A stretch of DNA of 64,000 nucleotides. It comes from Eubacteriales bacterium (GTDB lineage: Bacteria; Bacillota; Clostridia; Lachnospirales; Lachnospiraceae). This document shows positions 8,373-17,267 of the stretch, one piece after another. The stretch's first letter is position 1. Each line of letters starts with the position of its first letter. The stretch spans positions 1 through 64,000 of the forward strand of contig JAUNNI010000004.1 of the NCBI GenBank assembly GCA_030531555.1. Reading direction: 5' to 3'. The notes beneath the pieces are model-generated. The model made no database searches and was not told where the DNA came from. It saw only the letters and a list, made by a program, of their open reading frames with translations. Both the position numbers and the translations under genes were made by a program.

Positions 8373-8401
8373 TTGACAATGAGAGAAAGCTATGGTACAT
8401 T
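8373..8401 (+). promoter_or_regulatory. Probable promoter of the DEAD-box helicase gene
   Basis: TTGACA (8373-8378), 17-nt spacer, TACATT (8396-8401). It would give a leader of about 200 nt, unusually long for a single gene. The rest of the 338-nt gap 8269-8606 holds the ligase promoter and the leader hairpin. Confidence 0.45.
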
Positions 8402-8466
8402 TGATATGTTGCGCTGTTTTTAGCGAAGAAATCAAGATAAAGAAAAGTAATTTATATGATAAATGG

Positions 8467-8518
8467 GGGAATTATCGCATAAAAGATCTTTTGTAATTAT
8501 GCGGGAATTCCTTTTTTG
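8467..8518 (+). terminator. Terminator-like hairpin in the leader of the DEAD-box gene
   Basis: GGAATT and GCATAA pair with TTATGC and AATTCC around a loop with a small internal mismatch, followed directly by TTTTTTGTTTTA. It lies between the putative promoter and the gene start at 8607. It could be an attenuator, or a terminator for upstream transcription if the real promoter is further down. Confidence 0.5.
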
Positions 8519-8606
8519 TTTTATAGAGGTTATTGTTCCTTATTTAAAAAATAAGAACAAGAATAACTTTCCCAAAAAAGAATAGATATATAGAAGGGAT
8601 TAATTC

Positions 8607-10193
8607 ATGGATCGTATACAATTTCAGGAATTAGATATTCGAAAAGAGATTATCAGGGCAATCGCTGACATGGGATTTGAGGAAATGACCCCAATCCAGG
8701 CTAAAGCGATTCCAATCATATTAGAAGGGGCCGATGTGGTAGGACAGGCACAGACAGGTACTGGTAAAACAGCAACTTTTGCCATCCCAATCCTTAACAA
8801 GATCGACCCAAAATTAAAGAAACCACAGGCACTCATTGTGTGTCCAACCAGAGAACTTGCTATTCAGGTGGCAGATGAGATTCGAAAACTGGCAAAATTT
8901 CTCTCCTCCATTAAAGTGCTTCCAATTTATGGAGGACAGGAAATCGCCAAACAAATTCGTTCTTTAAAATCCGGCGTTCAGATCATTGTTGGAACACCGG
9001 GACGTATCATGGACCATATGAGAAGAAAAACGGTAAAATTTGACCAGATTCATAGTGTTGTTTTAGACGAGGCAGATGAGATGCTGGATATGGGATTCCG
9101 AGAAGACATCGAAACCATTTTAAGTGGAATCGATGAGAATCGCCAGACTCTTCTTTTCTCAGCTACCATGCCAAAGCCAATTATGGATCTGACCAAAGAA
9201 TACCAGCGTGATCCGGAAACCATCCGTGTAATCCGTAAAGAACTGACTGTGTCCAACATCACACAGTATTATTATGAAGTAAGACCTAAAAATAAAGTGG
9301 AAGTTTTATCACGACTTCTTGACATATACAATCCGAAGATTTCCATTGTTTTTTGTAATACCAAAAAAGGTGTGGATGAGCTGGTGGAAGAACTGCAGGG
9401 AAGAGGATATTTTGCGGACGGTCTCCATGGAGATATGAAACAGACCATGCGTGATCGTGTCATGAAGAGCTTCCGCAATGGCAGAACAGAGATCCTTGTG
9501 GCAACTGATGTTGCAGCACGTGGCATTGACGTGGATGATGTGGATGCCGTGTTCAACTATGACCTTCCACAGGATGAAGAATATTACGTTCACCGAATTG
9601 GCAGAACAGGTCGTGCCGGAAAGAGTGGCATGGCTTTCACCTTTGTTGTGGGAAGAGAAGTATATAAGCTTCGTGATATCAAACGATACTGCAAAGCGAA
9701 GATTAAAGTGCAGCCAATTCCTTCCTTAAATGATGTGACAGAGCAGAGAGTTGTGAAATTATTTGAACATCTGGATCAGATCATTGAGGATGGTAAGCTG
9801 GATCGTTATATTTCTATGATTGATGATTTTGTAAATGAAAAAGACTATACGGCCATGGATGTGGCAGCAGCCTTTTTAGCAGATCAGCTGATTCGAACAG
9901 AATACGGTAATTCAAAACAGGATGAATTCGATGACACTGGAGCAGAAGAGGAAGGCATGGTACGTCTTTTTATCAATGTTGGTAAAAAGCAGAATGTCCG
10001 TCCTGGAGATGTTTTGGGTGCCATTGCCGGAGAATCTGGAATTCCAGGTAAATTGGTTGGCTCCATTGATATTCATGACCGTTATACTTTTGTTGAGGTT
10101 CCAAGAGATGTGGCAGAAGATGTTTTGGATGCCATGAAAAATGTAAAACTGAAAGGAAAAACCATCAGTGTGGAGCCTGCAAATCACAAATAA
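8607..10193 (+). CDS. DEAD-box ATP-dependent RNA helicase
   Basis: A 528-residue helicase of the CshA/DeaD type. Motifs in order: Q motif (FQELDIRKEI...TPIQ), AQTGTGKTATF (I), PTRELAIQ (Ia), VLDEADEMLDMGF (II), LFSATM (III), IVFCNTK (IV), ATDVAARGIDVD (V) and YVHRIGRTGRAG (VI). Residues from about 450 to 525 (VRLFINVGKKQNVRPGDVLGAIAGESGI...) form a DbpA-type RNA-binding domain, linking it to ribosome assembly or RNA degradation. Such helicases unwind short duplexes and are often cold-induced. The gene is monocistronic with a long leader bearing a terminator-like hairpin, so expression may be controlled by RNA structure. Confidence 0.92.
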   Translation: MDRIQFQELDIRKEIIRAIADMGFEEMTPIQAKAIPIILEGADVVGQAQTGTGKTATFAIPILNKIDPKLKKPQALIVCPTRELAIQVADEIRKLAKFLSSIKVLPIYGGQEIAKQIRSLKSGVQIIVGTPGRIMDHMRRKTVKFDQIHSVVLDEADEMLDMGFREDIETILSGIDENRQTLLFSATMPKPIMDLTKEYQRDPETIRVIRKELTVSNITQYYYEVRPKNKVEVLSRLLDIYNPKISIVFCNTKKGVDELVEELQGRGYFADGLHGDMKQTMRDRVMKSFRNGRTEILVATDVAARGIDVDDVDAVFNYDLPQDEEYYVHRIGRTGRAGKSGMAFTFVVGREVYKLRDIKRYCKAKIKVQPIPSLNDVTEQRVVKLFEHLDQIIEDGKLDRYISMIDDFVNEKDYTAMDVAAAFLADQLIRTEYGNSKQDEFDDTGAEEEGMVRLFINVGKKQNVRPGDVLGAIAGESGIPGKLVGSIDIHDRYTFVEVPRDVAEDVLDAMKNVKLKGKTISVEPANHK

Positions 10194-10260
10194 TTCCCTA
10201 TCAGCTTTGACATGATATCTGTGATGATAAAAAAGAAAAGGCAATTCGCAAGTTCTTTTA

Positions 10261-10289
10261 TTGACAATGATATTTTCAACCGATATGAT
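10261..10289 (+). promoter_or_regulatory. Sigma-A promoter of the amylase gene
   Basis: TTGACA (10261-10266), 17-nt spacer, TATGAT (10284-10289). A near-consensus promoter about 85 nt before the ATG at 10378. Confidence 0.65.
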
Positions 10290-10377
10290 GTAATTTATAG
10301 CGAATAAAAGTAACAATTTGATATTTTAGGATAAATAAGAAGCCTACGAAAGAATAAAATGTTTAGGAGAAGGAACC

Positions 10378-12609
10378 ATGGCTATCGGAATACCTGGAAC
10401 AGTATTTAAATCACTTTCGCATGCGGAAAAGTTTCAATTACATATTAATAATACAAAACCAATTCTCAATTTTGCCGCTTTATTTTCCGACGGTGGAGAA
10501 TACTATTTCACACCTATGGAACCAAAGGCAGGAGAACGAGTAAAAATACGTCTTCGTACTGCAAAGGATAACGTGGATCATGTATTTGTGGTATTAAACA
10601 ATGAACGAGTAGAGATGGAAGTTGGCTCTAGTAATAAGCTTTTTGATTATTATGAATGCGAGACAATTATGCCAGAAGATTTCCTGGAATACTATTTTGA
10701 AATCGTTTCTGCCGGAGCAATCTGCTATTTTAATAAAAAGGGACCTATTCGTCATTTAGAACCATTTTTTAATTATAAAGTAAAAACTGGTTTCTCAACT
10801 CCGGAATGGGCAAAAGGAGCCATATTCTATCAGATTTTGGTAGATCGATTTGCCAATGGAGATCCTACCAATGACGTAGTGGATAACGAATACATTTATA
10901 TTGATGAAAAAGTAAATAAAGTGACAGATTGGGGGAAATATCCTGCTCAGATGGGGGTTCGCGAATTCTATGGCGGCGACCTTCAGGGTGTATATGATAA
11001 ATTAGATTATCTGCAGGATTTGGGAGTAGATGTGATCTACTTTAATCCGATTTTTGTATCTCCTTCCAATCATAAATACGATACACAGGACTATGATTAT
11101 ATTGATCCACATTATGGAAAGATTGTAGTAGATGGAGGAAAAGCACTTCCAGATGATGCCAAAGATAATGTGAAAGCAAGCAAATACATTTCCCGTGTGA
11201 CAGATAAACGTAATCTGGAAGCAAGCAATACATTTTTTATTGAACTGGTAGAAGAGATTCATCGTCGCGGAATGAAGGTTGTTTTGGATGGCGTATTTAA
11301 TCATTGTGGCTCTTTCAACAAATGGATGGATGCGGAACGAATCTACGAGAACCAGAAAGGCTATGAAAAAGGAGCCTTTGTGGACGCCAAAAGTCCATAT
11401 CGCAAATTCTTCAAGTTCTATGATACAGAAGCATGGCCATATAACGAAGAATATGATGGCTGGTGGGGACATAAAACCCTTCCAAAGCTGAACTATGAAG
11501 AGTCCGATAAATTATACAACTATATCCTTGAAATTGGGAAAAAATGGGTATCACCACCATTTAATTGTGATGGCTGGCGTCTTGATGTGGCAGCGGATTT
11601 AGGTCAGACTTCTGAGATGAACCATCGCTTCTGGAAAGATTTCCGCAAGGCAGTCAAAGAGGCCAATCCAAATGCAATCATCTTAGCAGAACATTACGGT
11701 GATTGTGGCGACTGGCTGCAGGGGGATGAGTGGGATACCATCATGAACTACAGCGCCTTTATGGAGCCCGTTACCTGGTTCCTCACAGGCTTAGAGAAAC
11801 ATAGTGATGAGAAGAGAAGTGATCTTTTGGGAAACACACAGGCATTCCGTGATGCTATGATTTATCATATGTCCAGATTCCAATACCCATCGATGATTTC
11901 TTCCATGAATGAATTATCCAATCACGATCATTCCCGTTTCTTAACGAGAACCAATATGACCGTGGGTCGTACCAACAGTTTGGGACCGGAAGCCGCAGAT
12001 AAGAATACCAAGATGAGCATCATGCGTGCCGGTGTTCTTATGCAGATGACCTGGCCAGGTGCTCCAACCATATATTACGGCGATGAGGCTGGTGTGACCG
12101 GATGGACAGATCCGGATAACCGTCGTACCTATCCATGGGGAAAAGAAGATAAGGAATTGATTCAGTATCACAAAGATTTGATTAAGATTCATAAAAAAGA
12201 GACTGCTCTCATGAAAGGCTCTCTCATGTATCTTCGAGGCGGCGAAAATGTTGTTTGTTATTCCCGATTTACGGATGATGAGAAAATGATCGTAGCGGTG
12301 AATGCCAGCAGCGAGCCAAGAAATCTTACCATTGCAGCCTGGGAAGCAGGTGTGACAGACCAGGAGATGCTGGAACGTGTGGTAAAAACGGATGAGAATG
12401 GATATACACTCTCTCCAAAGACATACGATGTCAACCATGGCATGGTGAATCTTACCATGCCGGCAAACGGTGCAATCTTATTTAAGGCAGTACCAAAGAA
12501 AGTTTTAAAAAAAAGAAGAAATAAGGTAAAACTTGTTTTTATAAAAGATGTGAAAAAGACAGGATTGAAAAGAGAAAATACTTGCTTTTTTCTAAGATTT
12601 CCTATATAA
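10378..12609 (+). CDS. GH13 alpha-glycosidase (neopullulanase / maltogenic amylase-like)
   Basis: A 743-residue GH13 enzyme without a signal peptide, so probably cytoplasmic. An N-terminal beta-domain (about 1-125) precedes the barrel. GVDVIYFNPIF and DGVFNHCG lead to DGWRLDVAAD (nucleophile Asp), ILAEHYGD (acid/base Glu) and ELSNHDHSRF (third Asp); a C-terminal beta-domain ends near residue 706. It should hydrolyse alpha-1,4 (and perhaps alpha-1,6) links in imported maltodextrins. The last 38 residues are strongly basic and unlike the family. They follow an A8 run (12507-12514); one extra A would stop the frame at 12522-12524. The annotated stop also lies inside the -10 box of the tRNA promoter. 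Confidence 0.88.
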   Translation: MAIGIPGTVFKSLSHAEKFQLHINNTKPILNFAALFSDGGEYYFTPMEPKAGERVKIRLRTAKDNVDHVFVVLNNERVEMEVGSSNKLFDYYECETIMPEDFLEYYFEIVSAGAICYFNKKGPIRHLEPFFNYKVKTGFSTPEWAKGAIFYQILVDRFANGDPTNDVVDNEYIYIDEKVNKVTDWGKYPAQMGVREFYGGDLQGVYDKLDYLQDLGVDVIYFNPIFVSPSNHKYDTQDYDYIDPHYGKIVVDGGKALPDDAKDNVKASKYISRVTDKRNLEASNTFFIELVEEIHRRGMKVVLDGVFNHCGSFNKWMDAERIYENQKGYEKGAFVDAKSPYRKFFKFYDTEAWPYNEEYDGWWGHKTLPKLNYEESDKLYNYILEIGKKWVSPPFNCDGWRLDVAADLGQTSEMNHRFWKDFRKAVKEANPNAIILAEHYGDCGDWLQGDEWDTIMNYSAFMEPVTWFLTGLEKHSDEKRSDLLGNTQAFRDAMIYHMSRFQYPSMISSMNELSNHDHSRFLTRTNMTVGRTNSLGPEAADKNTKMSIMRAGVLMQMTWPGAPTIYYGDEAGVTGWTDPDNRRTYPWGKEDKELIQYHKDLIKIHKKETALMKGSLMYLRGGENVVCYSRFTDDEKMIVAVNASSEPRNLTIAAWEAGVTDQEMLERVVKTDENGYTLSPKTYDVNHGMVNLTMPANGAILFKAVPKKVLKKRRNKVKLVFIKDVKKTGLKRENTCFFLRFPI

Positions 12610-12610
12610 T
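12582..12610 (+). promoter_or_regulatory. tRNA operon promoter overlapping the amylase 3' end
   Basis: TTGCTT (12582-12587), 17-nt spacer, TATAAT (12605-12610). It lies just before tRNA-Tyr; the stop codon of the amylase frame (TAA, 12607-12609) is part of the -10 box. Confidence 0.65.
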
Positions 12611-12640
12611 TATTTCTTGTGAGATAACTTCATATCTTAT

Positions 12641-12722
12641 GGGTGGATTCCCGAGTGGCCAAAGGGGACAGACTGTAAATCTGCTGCAACTTGCTTCGGT
12701 GGTTCGAATCCACCTCCGCCCA
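12641..12722 (+). tRNA. tRNA-Tyr (GTA)
   Basis: The acceptor stem GGGTGGA pairs with TCCGCCC, the discriminator is A, and the anticodon loop reads CTGTAAA (anticodon GTA). A long variable arm, typical of bacterial tRNA-Tyr, precedes the T-arm GGTTCGAATCC. The 3' CCA is not encoded. It is co-transcribed with tRNA-Leu, 4 nt downstream. Confidence 0.95.
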
Positions 12723-12726
12723 TTGA

Positions 12727-12812
12727 GCCGGCGTGGCGGAACTGGCAGACGCACAGGACTTAAAATCCTGCGGGACTAATCTCCCGTATCGGTTCGATTC
12801 CGATCGCCGGCA
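12727..12812 (+). tRNA. tRNA-Leu (TAA)
   Basis: The acceptor stem GCCGGCG pairs with CGCCGGC with discriminator A. The anticodon loop contains TAA (ACTTAAAAT), giving a leucine tRNA reading UUA/UUG. The long variable arm CGGGACTAATCTCCCGT and the T-loop GGTTCGATTCC are as expected. CCA is not encoded. A Rho-independent terminator follows at once. Confidence 0.95.
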
Positions 12813-12813
12813 T

Positions 12814-12849
12814 AAAGACTTGATACATTTTGTATCAGGTCTTTTTTTG
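12814..12849 (+). terminator. Terminator of the tRNA operon
   Basis: AAAGAC and TGATAC pair with GTATCA and GTCTTT around a short loop, and a run of seven T follows. Confidence 0.85.
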
Positions 12850-12902
12850 TTGGAAAATCAGATATGTTAAATCTTTCGAAATTGCTTACCTGCACCCTAT
12901 TC

Positions 12903-12931
12903 TTGTAAAAAAAAGATGAATGTGTTATTCT
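12903..12931 (+). promoter_or_regulatory. Promoter of the VanW-XpaC-TelA operon
   Basis: TTGTAA (12903-12908), 17-nt spacer, TATTCT (12926-12931), about 37 nt before the ATG at 12968. Confidence 0.5.
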
Positions 12932-12967
12932 AAAAAGGAATGATTTTACAATCAGAAAGGATAAGAT

Positions 12968-14635
12968 ATGGGTAGACGAGTCGAGCGAATTCGCGAAGAA
13001 AAGAAAAAATTAAAGTTAAAGGCTAAGATCGGCATTGGCTGTGCCATTGCTCTTGGCGTTGCATATATTTCCAGTTGTGCATTTGTTCCAAAAGATACCA
13101 TTTTAAAAGGCGTTGTTATGAATGGTGTAGAAGTGGGAGAAATGAAAAAAGAAGACGCAGCGAAAAAACTGGCAGAACAGTTTGAAAAGGACTATGAGAA
13201 AGCTGCGTTAAAAGTAAAAGTCATCGATAAAGAATACGAAGTGCCAGTTTATAAAGCATTGAAATTTGATGAAAAGCAGGCTGCAGAAGATGCCTATGCG
13301 TTTGGTCATTCCAATTATTTTGCCCGTTCTGCTCAGTGGCTTTGGGGAATGATTGCCAAAGTAAATATTCCACATTATCCAGAATTGGTGCGTGGTGGTG
13401 AACTTGGAGTTTCTGTGATGGAATCTGGCATCTCATCGGTCAATACAACTTCCCAGACAAGCTATACCTTAGAAGGGGAAGATCTGCAGATTACTATGGG
13501 TAAAACTGGTCATTCTGTGGATATGAAGGAACTGAACAAAGCATTATGTGCAGCGGTGGATACCAATGACTATGATACGGTTATTGAAGCTCCTTTAAAA
13601 GAAGGAAAGGTTGCTGCCTTTGATGTGGATGCTCTCTATGAAAAGCTTTATGCAAAGAAGAGAGAGGCAACATTAGATCCAAAAAATAAATACAAGATGG
13701 TTAAGTCCATTACCGGTGTTGACTTTGATAAAGAAGGAGCACGTACTTCCATTAACAGCGCCAAAGAAGGTGATGTGATTCATGTACCGGTTACCATCGA
13801 TGAGCCAAAGATTTCAACTGCAGATTTGAAAAAACATCTCTTTGAAGCGGTGCTCGGTGAGTGTACCACCAGTGTAAGTGGAAGCTATGAGCGTCTTTCC
13901 AATGTAAATCTGGCATCTAGTACGATCAATGATATCATCCTTATGCCAGGAGAAGAATTTTCTTACAATGATCGTGTAGGAGAACGTACCGCGAAGCGTG
14001 GCTATAAAGCAGCACCTGCATACAATAATGGAGAGTCTGTTTTAGAACTTGGCGGTGGTGTATGTCAGGTTTCTTCCACTTTATATAAGGCAGTCGTTCT
14101 CTCTAATTTAGAGATTAAAGAACATCATAATCATACCTATGAATCTGCTTATATTGATCTTGGTATGGATGCCACAGTATCCTGGGATGGACCAGATTTT
14201 AAATTTAAAAATAATATGGATTATCCAATTAAGATTCTTATGAATTACAAAGGAGATTCCCTTACCTGCAAGGTAAAGGGAGCTAAGCTTACCAGCAACA
14301 CAGTGAAATTTACCAATGAAGTGCTGAAAGTCATTCCATTTGGAACAAAGAAGCAGAAAGATAAAACACTGGCAGTTGGAAAGAAAAAAGTGGTTTCCCA
14401 TGGTCATAATGGATATATTGTTCAGACTTATCGCAAAATTGTGGATAAGAATGGTAAAGTAATCTCCAGTGAGAAGGAAGATTACAATGTATATAGTAAA
14501 AAGGATGAAGTTGTGGCAGTGGGTGTGAAGAAAGTAGCAAAGAAAGCAAAGGATAGTACTGCTGCAAGCACACAGAAGGGAAGCAGCACAACACCAACTA
14601 CAAACACAGCAAGTAATAGCAAACCAGCTCATTAA
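12968..14635 (+). CDS. VanW family protein with peptidoglycan-binding-like N-terminal domain
   Basis: A 555-residue membrane-anchored protein. One transmembrane segment (about 20-41) follows a very basic start, so the bulk is extracytoplasmic. The region around residues 50-280 has the repeated GVxxNGVEVG...EDAAKKL pattern of the PG_binding_4 domain. The VanW domain follows at about 290-430, with NVNLASSTINDIILMPGEEFSYNDRVGERTAKRGYKAAPAY and LELGGGVCQVSSTLYKAV. The tail is rich in lysine, serine and threonine. VanW proteins are common cell-envelope proteins of unknown biochemical role; most have nothing to do with glycopeptide resistance. It heads an operon with xpaC and telA (gaps of 23 and 26 nt). 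Confidence 0.9.
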   Translation: MGRRVERIREEKKKLKLKAKIGIGCAIALGVAYISSCAFVPKDTILKGVVMNGVEVGEMKKEDAAKKLAEQFEKDYEKAALKVKVIDKEYEVPVYKALKFDEKQAAEDAYAFGHSNYFARSAQWLWGMIAKVNIPHYPELVRGGELGVSVMESGISSVNTTSQTSYTLEGEDLQITMGKTGHSVDMKELNKALCAAVDTNDYDTVIEAPLKEGKVAAFDVDALYEKLYAKKREATLDPKNKYKMVKSITGVDFDKEGARTSINSAKEGDVIHVPVTIDEPKISTADLKKHLFEAVLGECTTSVSGSYERLSNVNLASSTINDIILMPGEEFSYNDRVGERTAKRGYKAAPAYNNGESVLELGGGVCQVSSTLYKAVVLSNLEIKEHHNHTYESAYIDLGMDATVSWDGPDFKFKNNMDYPIKILMNYKGDSLTCKVKGAKLTSNTVKFTNEVLKVIPFGTKKQKDKTLAVGKKKVVSHGHNGYIVQTYRKIVDKNGKVISSEKEDYNVYSKKDEVVAVGVKKVAKKAKDSTAASTQKGSSTTPTTNTASNSKPAH

Positions 14636-14658
14636 ATGATGAAAAGGTAATATAAGAT

Positions 14659-15936
14659 ATGAAAGACGACCATAATAAAATAAATGAATATGGCGAGCAG
14701 ATTTTGGATAAAATTACGGAGTCCATCGAAAATGCTGATTTTGTCGGGCTTTCGGAGGATATTCGTCAATCGGTTGATTTTATTCGAAAAGAAGCAGAAA
14801 AAGGATATCAGGATTTTTTCATAAAGTCTTCCAGAGAATTTGAGAAATACAGTAAGAATCTGGAAACACCGTATGAAAGATTTCGTGCTAGCTGGGAAGA
14901 AAATCTACACAAACAAAAGGCAACAAATTCCAAGGGAAAAACGCTTGGAAAAACAGAGGAAGCTCTTGCAAGACCAAAACATATTCCTGTAATTAAGCGT
15001 TTTCCGGGAATGGTTTCTGGAGCTTTGGAAATGGCTTTAGGAATTGGCACTCTGTGTATCTTTGGTGGAATGTCACTTGCCTTTGGAATCATGGCTGCAG
15101 TTGGGTTGACCAGCAGTGCAGCTCTTCTTGGGGTCTCCCTTCCATTTACCTTAGTTGGGGGTTTTCTGACGAGTCATGGTGTGATTTCTAAAAAAAGAGC
15201 AGAGCGATTAAAAGTCTATAATCATTTGTTACATCAAAAAGAGTTTATGATGGTGGATGAATTGGTGAAACAATCTGGATTTTCTAAAAAGATTGTGGAT
15301 AAAGATATCGATTTTATTTTGAAAAACCATCTGATTCCACAATTGTCAATGGATGATAAAGGAACCTGTCTCATGTTTACAGATCAGGCCAGATCACAGT
15401 ATAAGGATGCAGAGATGGCCAGAATTGAGCGTGAGATTGAAGAAATTCGCCAAAAACAGGAAGAGGAGCTTCGGGAGAGAAAGCGTGCAGAAGCAAGTCG
15501 AGAAGAAAGAGCACTTTATGATTTTGAAGATGCAATGAAGGCTTTTCTTGATGAGACTACAGCTTACAAAGAGGAGATTGATTCGGAAGAAATGAAAGAA
15601 CAGATTACCCGAATTGAATTGATTCTTTCACAAATCCATGCCTGTGTAAAAGAACATCCGGAGATGATTTCTGGGACAGGACATTTGGTAAGCTACTATC
15701 TTCCATGCATGTTAAAATTGTTAAAGACCTATGAAGATATTGAAGAACAGCCAATTCAGGGTGATGTGATTCAAAAAACAAAAAATGAAATCGAGAGTTC
15801 ATTTGCAACCATCGAATCAGCACTGACTGATATGTACGATGAGCTTTTCCGTAACGTATCCATGGATATCTCATCGGATATTCAGGTGCTTGAAACTATG
15901 ATGGCTCAGGATGGATTGCGAGGAAAAATCAAATAG
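14659..15936 (+). CDS. XpaC-family membrane protein
   Basis: A 425-residue protein. An acidic N-terminal part (1-110) leads to a hydrophobic block (about 112-165, two membrane segments: MVSGALEMALGIGTLCIFGGM and AAVGLTSSAALLGVSLPF), then a helix-rich region with a charged coiled coil (about 250-300) and an all-helical C-terminus. Gene order XpaC then TelA matches a widespread Firmicute pair, which supports the call, since XpaC proteins are annotated for 5-bromo-4-chloroindolyl phosphate hydrolysis only by an old phenotype. Its real function is unknown; a link to envelope or toxic-anion stress is inferred from TelA. Confidence 0.75.
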   Translation: MKDDHNKINEYGEQILDKITESIENADFVGLSEDIRQSVDFIRKEAEKGYQDFFIKSSREFEKYSKNLETPYERFRASWEENLHKQKATNSKGKTLGKTEEALARPKHIPVIKRFPGMVSGALEMALGIGTLCIFGGMSLAFGIMAAVGLTSSAALLGVSLPFTLVGGFLTSHGVISKKRAERLKVYNHLLHQKEFMMVDELVKQSGFSKKIVDKDIDFILKNHLIPQLSMDDKGTCLMFTDQARSQYKDAEMARIEREIEEIRQKQEEELRERKRAEASREERALYDFEDAMKAFLDETTAYKEEIDSEEMKEQITRIELILSQIHACVKEHPEMISGTGHLVSYYLPCMLKLLKTYEDIEEQPIQGDVIQKTKNEIESSFATIESALTDMYDELFRNVSMDISSDIQVLETMMAQDGLRGKIK

Positions 15937-15962
15937 AAAGATAAATCAGGAGGAGAGTATTC

Positions 15963-17171
15963 ATGAGCAGCATTGAAGAATTATTAAAAGAAGGACCTAG
16001 CCTTACTCTTGACCCATTTGAGGAGCAGGTGAAAGCAGAGTTAGAATCTACTCAATCCACACCGGTATTCGAAGAAAAACAGCCGGAAGTAGTGGTAGCT
16101 CCAACTCCAGAAGTCGCTGCAAAACCTGCGCCAGATTATTTGGAGGATTTAAAGTATCTCACAGAAGATGAAATTCGTCAGGTAGATGCATTTGCAAAAC
16201 AGATTTCTCTCAATGATTCCTCTTCCATCTTACAGTATGGTGCAGGAACACAGAAGAAAATGTCTGATTTCTCCGAGGGGACTCTCCAAAAAGTACGTTC
16301 CAGAGATCTCGGCGAAGTAGGCGATATCCTCAGTCAGGTTGTTGTGGAGCTGAAAGGTTTTGATAAGGAAGAAGAAGGCGGTATCGTAGGTTTCTTCAAG
16401 AAAAAAACAAACAAAGCACAGGCCATGAAAATCAAATATAATAAAGCAGAAGAAAATATCGATGCCATCTGCAAAACATTGGAGGGGCATCAGATTCAGC
16501 TTTTGAAAGACAGTGCTATGCTGGATCAACTTTATGATCTCAATAAAATTTACTTCAAGGAACTTACCATGTATATTGTAGCGGGTAAGAAAAAACTGGC
16601 AGAAGTAATTGAAGAAGAACTTCCAAAAGTAAGACAGCATGCGGAAGAAACCGGTCGTCCAGAAGATGCGCAGGAAGTTACGGATTTAGAAGGCCTGATT
16701 AATCGCTTTGAAAAGAAGATTCACGACCTCGAAGTAACTCGTATGGTATCTCTTCAGATGGCACCACAGATTCGTATGGTACAGTCCAGTGATATCACTA
16801 TGTCAGAGAAGATACAGTCCACTTTGGTAAATACCATTCCACTGTGGAAGAGCCAGATGATTATTGCTCTTGGTGTGGAACATTCTCAGAAAGCAGCACA
16901 GGCACAGAAACAGGTATCAGACCTTACCAACGAGCTTCTTAAGAAAAATGCAGAAAAATTACAGATGGCAACCATTGAAAACGCAAAAGAAAGCGAGAGA
17001 AGTATCGTGGATCTTGATACTTTGGTTGCTACCAATGAAAGCTTGATTCAGACCATCGATGAAGTGATGAGAATTCAGTCAGAAGGCCATCAGAAGCGTA
17101 TGGAAGCTGAAGCCAAAATGGTGGAACTTGAAGATGAATTAAAGAAAAAGCTTCTTGTAAACCATAATTAG
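15963..17171 (+). CDS. TelA-family toxic anion resistance protein
   Basis: A 402-residue soluble, mostly helical protein. A proline-rich acidic N-terminus (1-55) precedes the TelA domain, recognised by the spacing LTEDEIRQVDAFAKQISLNDSSSILQYGAGTQKKMSDFSEGTLQKVRSRDLGEVGDIL (described from residue about 60), the YNKAEENIDAICKTLEGHQIQLLKDSAMLDQLYDLN segment, and IPLWKSQMIIALG near residue 298. The family is linked to tellurite, nisin and other envelope stress tolerance without a known mechanism. GGAGGAG lies 5-6 nt before the ATG. It is the last gene of the VanW-XpaC-TelA operon. Confidence 0.88.
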   Translation: MSSIEELLKEGPSLTLDPFEEQVKAELESTQSTPVFEEKQPEVVVAPTPEVAAKPAPDYLEDLKYLTEDEIRQVDAFAKQISLNDSSSILQYGAGTQKKMSDFSEGTLQKVRSRDLGEVGDILSQVVVELKGFDKEEEGGIVGFFKKKTNKAQAMKIKYNKAEENIDAICKTLEGHQIQLLKDSAMLDQLYDLNKIYFKELTMYIVAGKKKLAEVIEEELPKVRQHAEETGRPEDAQEVTDLEGLINRFEKKIHDLEVTRMVSLQMAPQIRMVQSSDITMSEKIQSTLVNTIPLWKSQMIIALGVEHSQKAAQAQKQVSDLTNELLKKNAEKLQMATIENAKESERSIVDLDTLVATNESLIQTIDEVMRIQSEGHQKRMEAEAKMVELEDELKKKLLVNHN

Positions 17172-17209
17172 ATTTGTAAGACTGTTTGAAATTTAAAAAT
17201 GTATCATAT

Positions 17210-17242
17210 AAAAAAGCCGCTCTTTAAAGAACGGCTTTTTGT
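17210..17242. terminator. Bidirectional terminator between telA and the NlpC/P60 gene
   Basis: AAAAAGCCG and CGGCTTTTT flank a TCTTTAAAGA core, with A and T runs on both sides, so it can serve both converging genes. Confidence 0.8.
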
Positions 17243-17267
17243 ATTCCTATGTATTTGTAATCTAACC

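Noticed and set aside
12968..14635. Vancomycin resistance gene vanW, with VanR/VanS-like genes at 28417-30262
   Set aside because: VanW-domain proteins are common in Clostridia and no vanH, vanA or vanX-type genes are present; the two-component genes are 14 kb away and serve a different operon.
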